From contig CM070514.1 of the NCBI GenBank assembly GCA_036346375.1, positions 19,930,463 through 19,994,462 of the forward strand: DNA of 64,000 bases, read 5' to 3'. The stretch's first letter is position 1; every line of letters starts with the position of its first letter. The position numbers and the translations under genes are program-made. The stretch comes from Guadua angustifolia (lineage: Eukaryota > Streptophyta > Magnoliopsida > Poales > Poaceae). The notes beneath the pieces are model-generated. The model was given only the letters and a program-made list of their open reading frames with translations. It ran no database searches and was not told the DNA's origin. Of the stretch, positions 11,973-22,968 are shown piece by piece.

Positions 11973-12714
11973 GAGCAATTCCAATCCCAACCTTATATCA
12001 CCCCCTATCCTAAAATTTAAGGGCAATGGAAAAAAATAGACCTCCAAACCACCCCCTTAGGGAGACCTTCTGGAGGCTTCATCCCTCTCCCTATTATTTC
12101 TTAAAGAATTTTTTTTAATAACAAAACAATTAGATGTTCAGTTGCACCATAAATATAGTTGATATATTTGGTCTTCATTAGTCTTTGTGATTCTTCATAT
12201 AACATTTTTCATGTGATATTTATGGTTTATAGTTTTGTAGCATAATAATAGAACCGTCTAGACAATAATAAACTGTGATATAAGAACTGTATTTTATTTG
12301 AATAGGCCAGTGACTCACAAATAATAATTTTAGAGTGCTCGTGATCTCTAGCTCCCATTTCAAGCTTCTTTGTAACTTGGCCGTGCACTGTTGCTTTGAG
12401 TGGGGAGTTTTATGTAGGACTTGTCATGTCTCTCTTTGATGTTGTATCTTTCACTTTCATAGCAAGTTGTATAATACAAGTTCACACGACTAGCTTATGG
12501 CACCATAAAAAATGTGCAGCCATTCAAAACCATAATTGATATTAAAATATTAATTCATGAATGCAAAGTAATAATAATATTTTAATAAATAATAGGGTGA
12601 TTAATAGGAATGGTACATTAGAGACAAATTTAATATAGGGTGCTCCTATTTTTTATAACACCCCTAAATAGGTGATTTAGAGGTGAAATATAGGAGTTTG
12701 GGTTGGAGTTGCTC
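11973..12714. mobile_element. Non-autonomous PIF/Harbinger-type DNA transposon
   Basis: The ends are imperfect inverted repeats, GAGCAATTCCAATCCCAACC on the left and GGGTTGGAGTTGCTC on the right. Flanking TAA triplets (11970-11972 and 12715-12717) fit the 3-bp TAA/TTA target-site duplication of PIF/Harbinger and Tourist elements. The interior is AT-rich and has no ORF of note. Confidence 0.6.
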
Positions 12715-13360
12715 TAAATGAATAATTTCTTTAAAAAAAATTTAATAACAAAACAATTAGATGTTCAGTTGCACCATAAATATAGTTGATATATTTGGTC
12801 TTCATTAGTCTTTGTGATTATTCATATAACATTTTTCATGTGATATTTATGGTTTACAGTTTTGTAGCATAATAATAGAACCGTCTAGACAATAATAAAC
12901 TGTGATATAAGAACTGTATTTTATTTGAACAAGCCAGTGACTCACCAATAATAATTTTAAAGTGCTCATGATCTCTAGCTCCCCTTTCAAGCTTCTCTGT
13001 AACTTGGTCGTGCATTGTTGCTTTGAGTGGGGAGCTTTATGTAGGACTTGTCAGGTCTCTCTTTGATGTTGTATCTTTCGCTTTCATAGCAAGTTGTATA
13101 ATACAAGTTCACACGACTAGCTCATGGCACCATAAAAATGCGCAGCCATTCAAAACCATAATTGATATTAAAATATTAATTCATGAATGCAAAAGTAATA
13201 ATAATATTTTAATAAATAATAGAGGTGAGTAATAGGAATGGTAGGTTGGAGACAAATTTAATATAGGGTGCTCCTATTTTTATAACACCCCTAAATAGGT
13301 GATTTAGAGGTGAAATATAGGAGTTTGGGTTGGAGTTGCTCTAAATGAATAATTTCTTTA
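12100..13360. repeat. ~627-bp tandem duplication of the Harbinger-type element
   Basis: The segment beginning 'acaaaacaattag' at 12121 recurs at 12748 and is followed for over 600 bp with few changes. The right end (..GAGTTGCTC then TAAATG) occurs at 12714 and again at 13341. The left terminal repeat is present only once, so this is a head-to-tail duplication of the right part of one element rather than two insertions. A short 13023-13232 ORF inside is not considered real. Confidence 0.8.
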
Positions 13361-13526
13361 TCGTTTAAAACATTTAGATGGGGAGGAGTGAGTGTGAAAG
13401 GCTAGTTGTGTATTTCGGTAGCCTAAGGGCAATAAATATGTATGGTACAAGGACATAACACAAGAGTAAACCTTAAAACACTAAAAATACCATAAATACC
13501 CTTAATGATACCCCCTCAAACACAAA

Positions 13527-13856
13527 GTGTATGTTGTAATTATCTTGAAAAATGTATCAAGGCAACTGGGAGCCAAGTCGACCAAGACAACAACACATGA
13601 AGTACAAAATGCAGGGGCTAAGAAAGCAAAGGCAAGTAGGAGCCAACCACGACAACACGATAAAGAAGATAATGAAGCCGACATAGAGAGCGCTATCAAA
13701 TCAAGCCGAAGAGAGATGGCCAGAAGCATGACTCAGAAGCTTGAGATTTGCCAAGAAGCACTAGAAGTGCGATTTGAGGCGCTTATGCAAAAGAGAATAG
13801 TAGTAGCTGCTATCAGGCGAAAGGAAGGTGAGCTAAAAAGGCAATCTGCTGACTGA
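13527..13856 (+). other. Unassigned charged ORF, 109 codons
   Basis: One open frame, rich in Lys/Arg/Glu with a helical, coiled-coil-like middle (EMARSMTQKLEICQEALEVRFEAL). It has no recognisable domain. The first ~15 codons overlap a 'ccctcaaacacaaagtg' stretch that could be the complement of a retroelement polypurine region, so a transposon origin is possible. It is listed because it is the only coherent coding-like stretch between 13400 and 14050. Confidence 0.2.
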
Positions 13857-14056
13857 CAAGAAATTTGTGGACTCACATGGTATGAACAAACTCAAAGATA
13901 GACACGATGGAAGATTGATGCAAAGGAAGACAGAAAAGAAAAAGAGTAAATAGCAGCAGAACAACATGGACCTATCCGTAATTTATAGTAACTAGGACTA
14001 AATTGCAAAATCACAAGGAACCAATGGCAACAAAAACCTAGCCGCCATTAGATTCA

Positions 14057-14443
14057 GGGCTTGTTTGGATCCATTAGCTCTAATAGTTAGCTGGCTAATG
14101 GAGATGGCTAATGGCTTATAGCTGGCTAACTAATAACTAGGGCTATTTGGATCTACTAGCTAATAGGTGATTGGAAATTTGGTTGTGGGCACAAATGTCC
14201 ATTTTACCCTTACATTAATTAGCTATTTGCATCTTTTTTAGCTCTTGATCATGGGTGGAGGGCCGACAAAGAAATTGGTCATTGACCATCCATTAGCTGA
14301 AATTAGTAGGGGAGAACCAACTAATGAGATAACTATTAGTCGGGTTATTGGCTAACTATTAGTGGACTATTAGCTGGGTTGTTTGGATCTATTCAGCTAA
14401 TTTTAGTAGCTAACTATTAGTGCTAATGGATCCAAACATAACC
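14057..14443. mobile_element. 387-bp MITE with TCA target duplication, strong hairpin potential
   Basis: Terminal inverted repeats GGGCTTGTTTGGATCCATTAGC and its near complement at the right end (GCTAATGGATCCAAACATAACC) are flanked by TCA at 14054-14056 and 14444-14446. The interior repeats the blocks 'gctaactattag' and 'tttggatct' in both orientations, so the element could fold almost end to end. The TGTTTGGATCC-type ends are common in grass Tourist or hAT-like MITEs. The TCA duplication is unusual for Tourist, so the superfamily is left open. Confidence 0.75.
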
Positions 14444-14446
14444 TCA

Positions 14447-15300
14447 GATCGAGGCCAGCAATATTCTCATTTCTCTCTCCCTTGGTCTCCGATTGCTCCT
14501 GTCATCACTCTTCCCACCCCTCCCCCATGGTGCCCACCCAAAGAGGTCACAAAGCAGCCCAACGGCCCAAGGCGACTGTGGCCTCGAGGCATGGAGACGA
14601 CCCAGACGTTGAGTAGATTAGCAGGGAGGGTGGAGGAAGTGAGGGGAGGAGAGGGGTGACACTGGGGAGGTGAAGAAGCAGCTCGGGGAAGATTGGATCT
14701 GGTGGCAACGGCGGGGGCAGCGCTTGGACTGAGTGGTGGCTCATGAGGATCCAAGTGTTCAGTTGATTAACAACTCGTGGCCTTTTTGAATAGTTGAATA
14801 TCATACTAATGTTGATGGGGGCCTAGCTGGGTAATTAAAGAACTGCAGAGTGGCATTAGGTGCTAATCTAACGCACCATGACCTCCATAAAAGACCAAAG
14901 CAGGTGCTCAGAACAGGGGGGCATCAGCACATGATGCAACCAACAAGATCGCGAGATGATTATCTAACCATAAGTGTTAAATTGTATATTCCTTTCGGGA
15001 CAACAACATATATACTCTTCAATCGAAGACCATTCATATATCCTTACATATCTAGATTATGCATATCCAAAATAGGTGGAGCTTGCATATTGGCAGGAGG
15101 TGGCGGTGGCCTAACCATGCCATGAGGGGGCATCATTCCATATCCAGAATAGAAATTTGACTTGCATAGATGTAAAAACCCAATAAAGACTAAAAAGTCA
15201 ACTTCAAGATCCTTTTCTAGGAAATGAATATTGACTAAAGTGGGAGTCACTTCTGTGTTGGTGGTCAACGAACCAAATAGCTCAATAGAAATTTGAAACA
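14447..15300. other. No gene seen
   Basis: 14450-14760 is a purine-rich or pyrimidine-rich stretch with overlapping ORFs on both strands and no family resemblance. 14760-15300 is AT-rich. A proline-rich tail (minus strand, about 15050-15130) lies in frame with the copia fragment to its right, but I cannot assign it. Confidence 0.4.
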
Positions 15301-15309
15301 CAATACTTG

Positions 15310-15859
15310 CTTTGGCCGGTGATCTTGTACAAAGAACATAGCCAAACACCTTGGGACCCAATAGAAATTCAGCCGGAGACTACAACCCAACTATTCGAGA
15401 GGGCATGTGATTGATGAGATACGATGCTGTCATCATTGCCTCGCTTCACAATCCCTTTGGTACATTCATCTAAAATATGAGTGAATATGCTACCTCTAAC
15501 AAAAATGTTGATTCTTCCTTTCAGCCACTCCATTCTAAAGCTAGGTAGTAATTTGATGAAGTATCCTCTCCTCCGAGAGATACACTACAAACTCCTTGTT
15601 AACATACTCAATTATATTCTTTGTTCAAAGAATCAACCTTTTCATCGAACTGAGTACAAACTAGCCTATAGAAATCCTAGAAATACTGAAAGATCTCGCT
15701 CTTGTGTTCATCATATAAATCCATGTCATATGAATATAACAATGAATCAATGTTACAAACCACTTAAAATCACTCACAAAAGTAACTAAGCTTGGACCCT
15801 AACATCATAATTTATTAATATGAAAGGTTCATAACTATAAACACCAATGCTACTATATG
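15310..15859 (-). pseudogene. Copia integrase fragment (downstream half of an interrupted minus-strand element)
   Basis: Minus-strand reading, with stops and frameshifts, gives copia integrase landmarks in order: 'TFVSDFKWFVTLI' and 'HMTWIYMM' (about 15740-15790), 'DFYRLVCTQFDEKVD' (about 15650-15700), 'KEFVVYLS', '.NGVAERKNQH' (about 15540), then 'MNVPKGL.SEAMMTASYLINHMPSRIVGL' (15385-15469) and 'GPKVFGYVLCTRSPAK' (about 15315-15360). The fragment begins exactly where the Tat element is inserted (TSD at 15860-15864). Its upstream half is the copia gag/pre-integrase remnant now at 28870-30541 in the opposite orientation, because of the inversion. Confidence 0.85.
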
Positions 15860-15864
15860 TAAAC
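15860..15864 (+). repeat. Target-site duplication TAAAC, left copy of the Tat element
   Basis: TAAAC directly precedes TGTCAGTG, the LTR start. The matching copy, in reverse complement, is at 30537-30541 beside the far end of the split 3' LTR. Confidence 0.85.
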
Positions 15865-15954
15865 TGTCAGTGTACTTTGCACCGGGGTACCCTCTCCGCC
15901 GCAGATCAGTCGGCCCAAGTAGCGGCCTGGCCCAAAATGGTAGCCTGGCGAGCA

Positions 15955-16150
15955 GGTGGGCGATCATGCCCTACTCGCCGGGCAGGAAGCCCACATGGAG
16001 GCCTAGCGAGTAGGTGGGCGATCATGCCCTGCTCGCCGGGCGAGCGGCCCGCCTGATGGCCTTGTGAGCAGGTGGGCGATCATGCCCTACTCGCCGAGCG
16101 AGCGGCCCACGTGGCGGCCTAGCGAGCGGGCGGGTGATCGGGCCCCACTC
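15955..16150 (+). repeat. 58-bp tandem repeats in the Tat LTR
   Basis: The core 'ggtgggcgatcatgccct' occurs at 15955, 16013 and 16071, with a weaker copy near 16129, a constant 58-bp step. The same units occur in the 3' LTR piece at 25490-25630 and, in more copies, in the inverted piece at 31230-31515. Both edges of the inverted segment cut the LTR inside this repeat block. Confidence 0.85.
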
Positions 16151-16480
16151 GTCAGGCCATGGAAGCAATCAAAAGAATGAGGAGAAGGCTTCGCCTCGAA
16201 GCCTCCTTCCCCTGACACGCTATGTCAGAGCCATTAAATGCAAGGAATTCTACTATCGACACGACGACGGCCCATCCCCCTGACACCTCGCACCAAACCC
16301 GTCGCAGGAGTGTCACATCCCAGACGGACCGGGCGTAGCCATACAACGACATTAAATGAAGCTTGGGGGCAGGTCTACAGTGATGGGTACAATTAATGAG
16401 TCATAGATAGTGATGGGTGCAATTAATGAGTTGTAGATAAGTATGGTGTCACCCTCCTACGTGTCCGGGCCAGCCCACTC

Positions 16481-16488
16481 TATATAAG
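16481..16488 (+). promoter_or_regulatory. LTR TATA box of the Tat element
   Basis: TATATAAG after 'cagcccactc', in a well conserved block also present in the inverted LTR (CTATATAA, minus strand, 30881-30888). It is the likely transcription start region of the element. Confidence 0.65.
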
Positions 16489-16828
16489 GGAGCTCAGGTG
16501 CATGAGGAGGGAGAGAGAGAGGATCCAAGCCAAAGGCCAGAAAAGCTTAGCAAAGGAAAGAACAGAGGAAGCTAGAAGGGCCATTGTAATCACTTCCATA
16601 CTTCAAAAAAAAAAAAAAAGTTCTAGCAGGACGTAGGGCTATTACCCTTTGCTGGGGGCCTAAACCTGGGTAGATGGCTATGTTCCGTGGTCTGTTGATC
16701 TTCAAAATCCCTCGCGTGAGACTTTTTAGGGTTTCCAATCATGAAGACACCCTCTACCGAACCTTAATCTCCACCCTTGGGAGAAACCCTGTTTGTTGAC
16801 GGGGCCTGTCCGGCGAAATACGTTGACA

Positions 16829-16850
16829 GGGGCGCACTAGGTAAGGGGCG
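16829..16850 (+). promoter_or_regulatory. Probable degenerate primer binding site
   Basis: The sequence following the LTR (GGGGCGCACTAGGTAAGGGG) resembles, but does not match perfectly, the TGGCGC..CAGGTAGGGG-type site found after the LTR in related Tat elements. It does not begin with a clean TGG. The tRNA is not assigned. Confidence 0.35.
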
Positions 16851-16921
16851 AGTGGTTGTCTCACCTGGCCATCTCTCTGGTGGATCCCGGTCTTCTGTCC
16901 AAAAGAACTGCGTACCTGGCG

Positions 16922-18420
16922 ATGGTGGGTTCACAGCAGCAAGAGGTGGCGGAGGCTAGCAGCACCCAGAACATGTCCCGACGTTCCCACCGGATGAGGG
17001 ACCACCTCACGCCACCCCTGCAGGGAGGCAGTGGTGCCCCCCTGGCAGCAGCTGAACCTTCGGTTCGACGTCGGCTGGCCATGGAGGTAGCCACTCCGGC
17101 CCAGAACCTGCATGCAGTCCGTCTCCTCCTGGACCACCCTCCAGTGGAACTGGCAGGAGACACCCCGGTCACGCCGTGGCTGCGGGACATTGCTGGCCTC
17201 ATAGACGTGGCTCAACTCTGCGTGGGGATGTCCGACCGGTCGGGGACCGTCGGAACTCCCCGGTCAAGGGTGCGTCCTGATCGCACCCAAGCTTCCAGCC
17301 ACCCAAGTGGGAAGCGTTCTGGCCAGGAGGGCCAGGATAGAGGAAAGGGTGTGCTAGATGAGGGTCCCGGCTCTGCGAGGAGCCGTGGGGACATGAGGGT
17401 TCATCTGGAGAAGCATCGCCGGTAGTGTGGCGATGATCTGCGTGATCACCTGCAGCTCCGTCGTGCCCAGGAGCAAGGCTGCAGCAGGCGGATGGCCCCT
17501 AGGGATGAAGGCACCTCCCACGATTCCCACCTCCCGAGGGAGGAGGGAGGAGGAGGTCACTTTGGGGAGTCACGATCCACACTCCCCGGCGCGGTCTTCG
17601 GGCTAGGGTTCAGGTGGACGGCAGGGCTCCCCCTATGGCGTTGGACGCCAGGCGTTCTCCCGACGGCTGCACCGTGTGGTGTGGCCCGAAAGGTTTCACC
17701 CGGCCACCATCGAGAAGTAAGACGGCACCACCAATCCAGAAGAGTTCCTGCAGATCTATACTACGGTGGTGTGGGCCGTTGGCGGGTCTGAAAAGGCCAT
17801 GGCCAACTACTTCCCAACGGCCTTGACGGGGTCCGCCCGGTCCTGGCTGTTGAACCTCCCGCGAGGATCAGTGCGCTCATGGGAGGAGTTGTGCGACTTC
17901 TTCGTCGCCAACTTTCAAGGCTCCTTCGCACAGCCGGACGTGGAGGATGATATCCATGCCCTTGAGCAAGAGAAAGGGGAGTCGTTGTGCGACTTCATTC
18001 GACGATTCTGCCATTATCACAACACGATCCCCCAGATCTCGGAGCAGTCGGTCGTCATCACCTTTCGAAGAGGCGTTTGAGACCATAAGATGCGGGAGAA
18101 AATGGCCACCCGCAATATCACCACCACTACCGAGCTCTTCTCCCTGACGCACAAGTGCGCCGGGCGATGGAGGCTCGAGGGGCGGTTCGTCCCCACGCTG
18201 CGGCACTGGCGGAGACGGCCGGACGATGGGTCCCGGTCCGGTGAGCAAGAGGGCGAGGAGGCGCGAAGTGGCTGAGACCAGGCGGGTCTTGGCCGCTGAG
18301 CGTGAGCATGAGGACACCCGGCCGCGCGGGCGTGACCGCCACAACCGGCGGGATGATCGCCGCGCCCGACGTGATGATCGCCGCAGTTAGAGGAACGATC
18401 GTCGTGAGGAGAAGGAGGGC
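16922..18420 (+). pseudogene. gag: gag of the Tat element
   Basis: The start is taken at ATG 16922 (MVGSQQQEV). The first frame runs to 17425, and later segments are in other frames (frameshifts near 17425, 17620 and 17766). Landmarks: a gag core with 'WPERFHPATIEK.DGTTNPEEFLQIY' (17670-17760, one in-frame stop), then AMANYFPTALTGSARSWLLNLP and 'SWEELCDFFVANFQGSF' (17800-17930). A poorly conserved basic region follows, and a zinc-finger-like 'FCPIHRIDTHDLASC' (about 18427-18475) typical of the Tat gag-protease junction. The product would be the RNA-packaging shell protein; this copy cannot make it intact. Confidence 0.88.
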
Positions 18421-18477
18421 AGGCCTTTCTGCCCGATCCATAGGATCGATACTCATGATCTAGCTAGCTGCCAGGTT

Positions 18478-19254
18478 GTGAGCAAGATGGTGGAGAAGCG
18501 GCTTGAGGAGCGCCGCCCCCGCGACGACGATCAAGACGAAGATCCTACCCCGCTGGCCTTCCAGCAAGCGGACCAAACCGTGGCGTATATTCATGGTGGC
18601 TCATCCACCTACCCCTCCAACACGATGTATAAATGTCTGAGGAGGGAAGTCTGCGCCACGGCGCTGAGTTCAGGGGCGAGTCGGATGCTAAAATGGTCGG
18701 AGGAGCCGATCACTTTTAATCGGGCTGACCACCCTGAGAGCACTGCCGGCCTAGGTATCCTCCCAATCGTGGTCTCACCCATGATCTGGAACGTGAAGCT
18801 CGGGCGGGTGCTAGTGGACGGAGGGAGTTCCATCAACCTCCTATCCTCTCAGGCATTCTGGCGCCCAGATATCGCCGCAGAGCCGTGTCCGCCCGCCTTT
18901 TTATGGCATCGCCTGTGGTCTGGCTTGGTCCTCTGGCAAAGCGCCTCCGTCACTTTCGGAGAGGAAAGAAATTACCATACGGAGCTGGTCGACTTCGAAG
19001 TCGCCGACTTTGACCTCCCGTACAACGCCATACTGGGTCGACCGGCGTTGGCCAAGTTTATGGCGGCAACCCACTATGGATACATGGTGGTGAAGATACC
19101 AGGGCCTGGTGACCCCATAGTCATCCGTGACAGCGAAGCCTTGCATTGCCACAAGCATGCACCGAATCGCCGCCAGGCCACACGCAACCGTTTGCCATGC
19201 CACCTTCTCGGAGCCCTCAGCGCAGCACTGCGCCTCGCTCGGCTTAGCCGGTGA
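18478..19254 (+). pseudogene. Aspartic protease region of the Tat element
   Basis: A 258-codon open frame. The catalytic motif is LVDGGSSINLLSS with the active Asp codon at 18817-18819, of the DGGSS type characteristic of Tat protease rather than the DSGAS type of Tekay. Upstream is a conserved 'PITFNRADHPESTAGLGILPIVVSPMI' block, and downstream 'FDLPYNAILGRPALAKFMAATHYGYMVVKIPGP', the protease C-terminal part. A frame change near 19240 leads to 'GELKVVSLSASELEKTVFISASL' and then the RNase H frame. The protease core looks open, but the surrounding polyprotein is not. Confidence 0.88.
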
Positions 19255-19329
19255 GCTGAAGGTGGTCTCCCTGAGTGCGAGTGAGCTCGAGAAGACCGTC
19301 TTCATTAGCGCTAGCCTTAGCGCCAAATA

Positions 19330-20230
19330 GGAAGGCGCACTCGTCACCTTCCTCCGGTCTAATTCCGACGTGTTCGTCTGGCAACCGTCTGATATGACTG
19401 GGATCACCAGGGAGGTGATCGAGCACCGATTGGCAATGCTCCCCGGAGTGCGCTTGTATATCGCTGCTACCCCTGCAGTGGTGAGCGCAGTATTGGTGGT
19501 GGAGAGGGAAGGCGTCCAGAAGTCGGTCTACTACGTCAGCAAGGTGCTACACGAGGCGGAGACCCGGTACCTGCAAGCACAGAAGATGTTGTATGCCGTC
19601 CTGGTGGCATCCAGGAAGCTGCGGCACTACTTCCAAGGGCGAGAGATCATGGTGGTCACTGCTTACCCCCTGCGAGAGATTCTTCACAACCGGGAAGCTG
19701 AAGGCCACATCGCTAAATGGTCGGTGGAGCTAGGGGAATTCTGTCTCAAGTTTGTACCCCGCACCACCATCAAGAGCCAGAAGCTAGCGGAGTTTATTGC
19801 CGAATGGACTCCCACCACTCCTGAAGCCGAAGAAACGCCCACGCCTTCCCCCTCGACTTTATTCTTTGACGGCTCTTTCAGGCTTGAAGGCGCGGGGGCT
19901 GGGGTTGTCTTGGTCTCTCTAACAGGTGACATCCTCTAGTATGTGGTCGCCCTTGACTTCAAGGCCACCAACAACATCGCCGAATATGAAGGCCTGCTGG
20001 CAGGGTGCGTGCCGCCTCGGCGTTAGGCGTTCGGTGCCTCCAGGTCAAAGGCGACTCCCTGCTGGTCATCAATCAAGTGCGAAAGAAATTTCAATGCTCT
20101 GACACTATTATGGCCGCCTAATTGGCGGAGGTCAGAAAGATGGAGCGCCACTTCGAAGGACTGGGATATATCTATATCCCTCAACGTGACAATCATATGG
20201 CAGATGGGCTTTCACAGCTCGCATCCTCAA
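19330..20230 (+). pseudogene. RT-less pol segment: RT approach fused to RNase H, plus second (Tat-type) RNase H
   Basis: The frame 19370-19939 begins with the approach to RT (FVWQPSDMTGITREVIEHRLAM.PG), then within a few codons (about 19440-19456) jumps to the RNase H start 'LYIAATPAVVSAVLVVEREG'. The entire RT palm and thumb, normally about 400 residues here, is absent, yet the reading frame stays open across the junction. RNase H continues with 'YYVSKVLHEAETRYLQAQKMLYAVLVASRKLRHYFQ' and 'VVTAYPLREILHN'. The archaeal-type RNase H follows (FFDGSFRLEGAGAGVVL, 19859 on), is cut by a TAG at 19937, and continues in recognisable form (NNIAEYEGLLAG) to about 20230 with further breaks. Confidence 0.9.
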
Positions 20231-20499
20231 GAACCTCTGTCCCGCCGGGTCTTTGAAGAAAGACTATCGCGACCATCCGTCGCTACCCCGACAGCGGGGG
20301 ACGACGTGCAGCCTGGCACACGGCCTCGACCAGGCGGGCAAGGCATGCGGCCATGCCTCCAGATTCAGTGGAGGGAAGGTAGTGCACTGCCTCAGCCCCT
20401 GTGTTCGGGGAGGAAGGCAAGATTACTGGTGTTTGACTGGGAAAAGCTTGGCCAAGCGGAGTACCCGGGCGATCACCGCGTGATTGCCACACTTGGTTG

Positions 20500-21720
20500 G
20501 GAAGGTCAGTGGATGGATCCTATCCAAGCCTTCCTACGAGACCGAGTGATCCCCGACGATGATGCCTTAGTTGAGAAAATTGCACGCAAGGCCAAGTGCT
20601 ATACTCTGGTAGGTGGGGACCTATACCGCCGGAGAAGAAATGGAATTCTACTGAAGTGCATCACTCGGGAAGAGGGGAGCAACCTACTCTCTAATATCCA
20701 TAGAGGCATGTGCGGGAGCCATATGTCCAAAGCAGACGCTTATAAACCAAAGCTGCCCGCTAAGGATTTTATTGGCCTCGCCTCCGTGATGATTGTGAGT
20801 CGGTGAGGAAATGCGGCATGCCAATTCTTCGCCAAGCAAATCCACCGACCAGCCCAAACTCTGCAAACCATCTCGCTCTCTTGGCCATTCGTGGTCTGGG
20901 GAAATTTGGATATCCGTGTCTGCTCCTCGGGCCGAGGGCTTCACCCACCTTTTTGTCGCCATCGATAAATTCACCAAGTGGGTCGAAGCCTAAGCAGTAC
21001 GTGCCATCACAGCTTCCGCTGCTGTCAAGTTCATCCACGAAATCTTCACCCGCTTTGGAGTCACCAATCGCATCATCACCGATAACAGCACCCAATTCAC
21101 CAACGCAGCCTTCCTGAAATTTTGTGATGAAATGGGCAACAAGGTGTGCTTCGCTTCGGTGGCCCATCTGAAGAGCAATGGCCAAGCGGAGTGCGCCAAC
21201 GCGCTGGTGTTGAGGGGCCTCAAGACCAGAGCATTTGATCGGCTCCATAAGTGGGGGGCACGGTGGACGGAAGAACTCCCGACTGTGTTGTGGTCGCTGC
21301 GAACCACACCTAGTCGAGCGACTAGCGAAACACCCTTCTTCCTGGTCTACGGCGCGGAGGCTATTCTTCCATCCAAGTTATCGCTCGGTTCTCCACGTGT
21401 CTCGGCATTCAGCGAGGAAGGGCAAGAAGACCACCGTGGTGAAGAAGTCAACCTTCTAGAGGAGGTGCGCGATCAGCGGCCTTGCGTGCCGCTCGGTACC
21501 AAGAAAGTCCTGAGCAAGACCATGCCACCCAGTTCACGAGAACACAGCAGGCTACCCGGTCTTATGAGAATTCAGACGCATGCCGCTCCATAAACCTGTC
21601 TCCCTGTGGGAGGCCCCTTGTTGGTCTAATATCTCGCCCGGCGGTCCGGCTTGTACCGAGGATGACCAAGAGCTGGCCAACTCCTACAATGTGGAGTTGT
21701 TGCAAAAATTTTACCCCTGA
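20500..21720 (+). pseudogene. int: Integrase of the Tat element
   Basis: Integrase landmarks are spread over all three frames: 'WMDPIQAFLRDRVIPDD' and 'YTLVGGDLYRRRRNGILLKCIT' (20505-20670), the zinc-domain His region (IHRGMCGSH, 20697-20725), 'CQFFAKQIHRPAQ' (20815-20850), an Asp in 'VAIDKFTKW' (about 20957-20985), an Asp in 'RIITDNSTQF' (about 21072-21100) and the Glu in 'SNGQAECANA' (about 21172-21205). 'PTVLWSLRTTPSRATSETPFFLVYGAEAILPS' (21280-21375) follows. A C-terminal 'SRPAVRLVPR...' remnant precedes a stop at 21718. The DDE residues survive, but at least three frameshifts and several stops make the protein unusable. Confidence 0.9.
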
Positions 21721-21789
21721 TAACTGTAAGTACCTGGTAATTCGCTTTGATCAATCAGATGGGTGAGCTCTCCTGGTGATGATCAAGAA

Positions 21790-22860
21790 TCGCCGGGCAA
21801 CAAGAAAGTTATTCGCCGTGAAGGCTTTTTGCTTTATTCTCCTACTTGTGTTTTGGGAGGTAGTGTTTCGCGTGGGTGTCATGGGTACTAAGGATTTGGC
21901 CGCTCCTTGTTGGTCTACGGTAACACCCGGTGTTCGCGTCGGGCAAGGACGGGTGACCAGGAGCGTGAGTGTGGCACGGTGCTCAGACGCGGCTTACACA
22001 CCTCGGGTTGGCTCCACAAAGCACCGCTGGCTGGCACCGCGAGCACCGCTGGCCTAATACCACTCCTGGGAACCCGCTGCCTTGACACGCAACGCCGCGG
22101 GCTGGTTCCGAACCACAAGGGCTTAAGTTCCAAAAAATGGACCATGGCAACTCCACGCAGGGACTTACGTTCCCTGAAATATTTCCTGCATGCTCCACGT
22201 AACTTCTACTTGTGTTTTCAGTAGCTACGAGCGGGCGCAGATGAAGTGCTGTAGCACCAGCCTACTTTAAACGATCAAGGTGACCCCGCGGCAAGCTTGG
22301 GGGCTGGTCGCCCGGCGGTCTGTGATCAAGATAAGTTGTTTCATATCATATGTTGTTGACTCGGCTCCGACATTTGCGCCCTGTCGGGCTAGGTTGCGCA
22401 TGGTTGTCATAGGTGCCAGTAGCCTGACGGCTCCTTGCTGATAAAGCGAGACACCTAGCATCTGCGTCGTGCGAGGACGGGCGACCAGGAGTGCGAGTGT
22501 GTCAAGGTGCTCAGACATGGCTTGTACACCTCGGGTTGGCTCCGCGAAGCATCGCTGGCTGTCACCGCGAGCACCGCTGGCCCAATACCGCTCCTGGGAA
22601 CCTGCTGCCTCGCCACGCGACGCTGCGGTTGGGCTCCAAGAGATCACGAGGATATAAGTTCTGAAAGGGCGCGAGCCAGTGATGACCTTGCGCAAGGACT
22701 TAGACTTCATTTGTCTACTTCCTGCCTGTATTGCGTAATGTTTGTTCGCGTTTGCAGCAGCTGCATGCGATCACCAAAGGAGCACCGAAGCGCTGGCTTA
22801 ACCTAAATGTTCGGGTTCACATCGTGGCAAGGCTGGGGGCTGGTCGCCCAGTAGCTAACT
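21790..22860 (+). repeat. Two ~528-bp tandem repeats in the Tat 3' untranslated region
   Basis: 'gacgggtgaccaggagcgtgagtg' at 21948 recurs as 'gacgggcgaccaggagtgcgagtg' at 22476. The shared blocks extend through 'cctcgggttggctccgcgaagca', 'gagcaccgctggcc' and 'gcttgggggctggtcgccc' (about 22296 and 22830). Repeats at this position between integrase and 3' LTR are a known trait of Tat elements and can seed satellite arrays. ORFs called here on either strand are not conserved between the two copies. Confidence 0.85.
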
Positions 22861-22968
22861 CAAGCAAACACGCACAGGTAAAATCCCAAGATGCCAACTT
22901 CATTACAATTACTGAGATTGTTTTGGCATACAGAAAAACAAAGAAAACAAAGGAAGCGGCCCGGGCCA

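Larger units (their letters stand above)
15865..16828 (+). repeat. 5' LTR of the Tat element (964 bp)
   Basis: Begins TGTCAGTGTACTTTGCACC and ends CGTTGACA. The same start recurs at 25406 and the same end, inverted, at 30542. The U3 part has four 58-bp units, the promoter TATA is at 16481, and an A-run lies at 16606-16619. A 66-codon minus-strand ORF (16152-16352) is also present in the inverted LTR at 31016-31216, but only because both are copies of the same LTR. Confidence 0.93.

Noticed and set aside
16152..16352. 66-codon minus-strand ORF also found at 31016-31216
   Set aside because: Conserved only because both sites are copies of the same LTR; no protein family resemblance.
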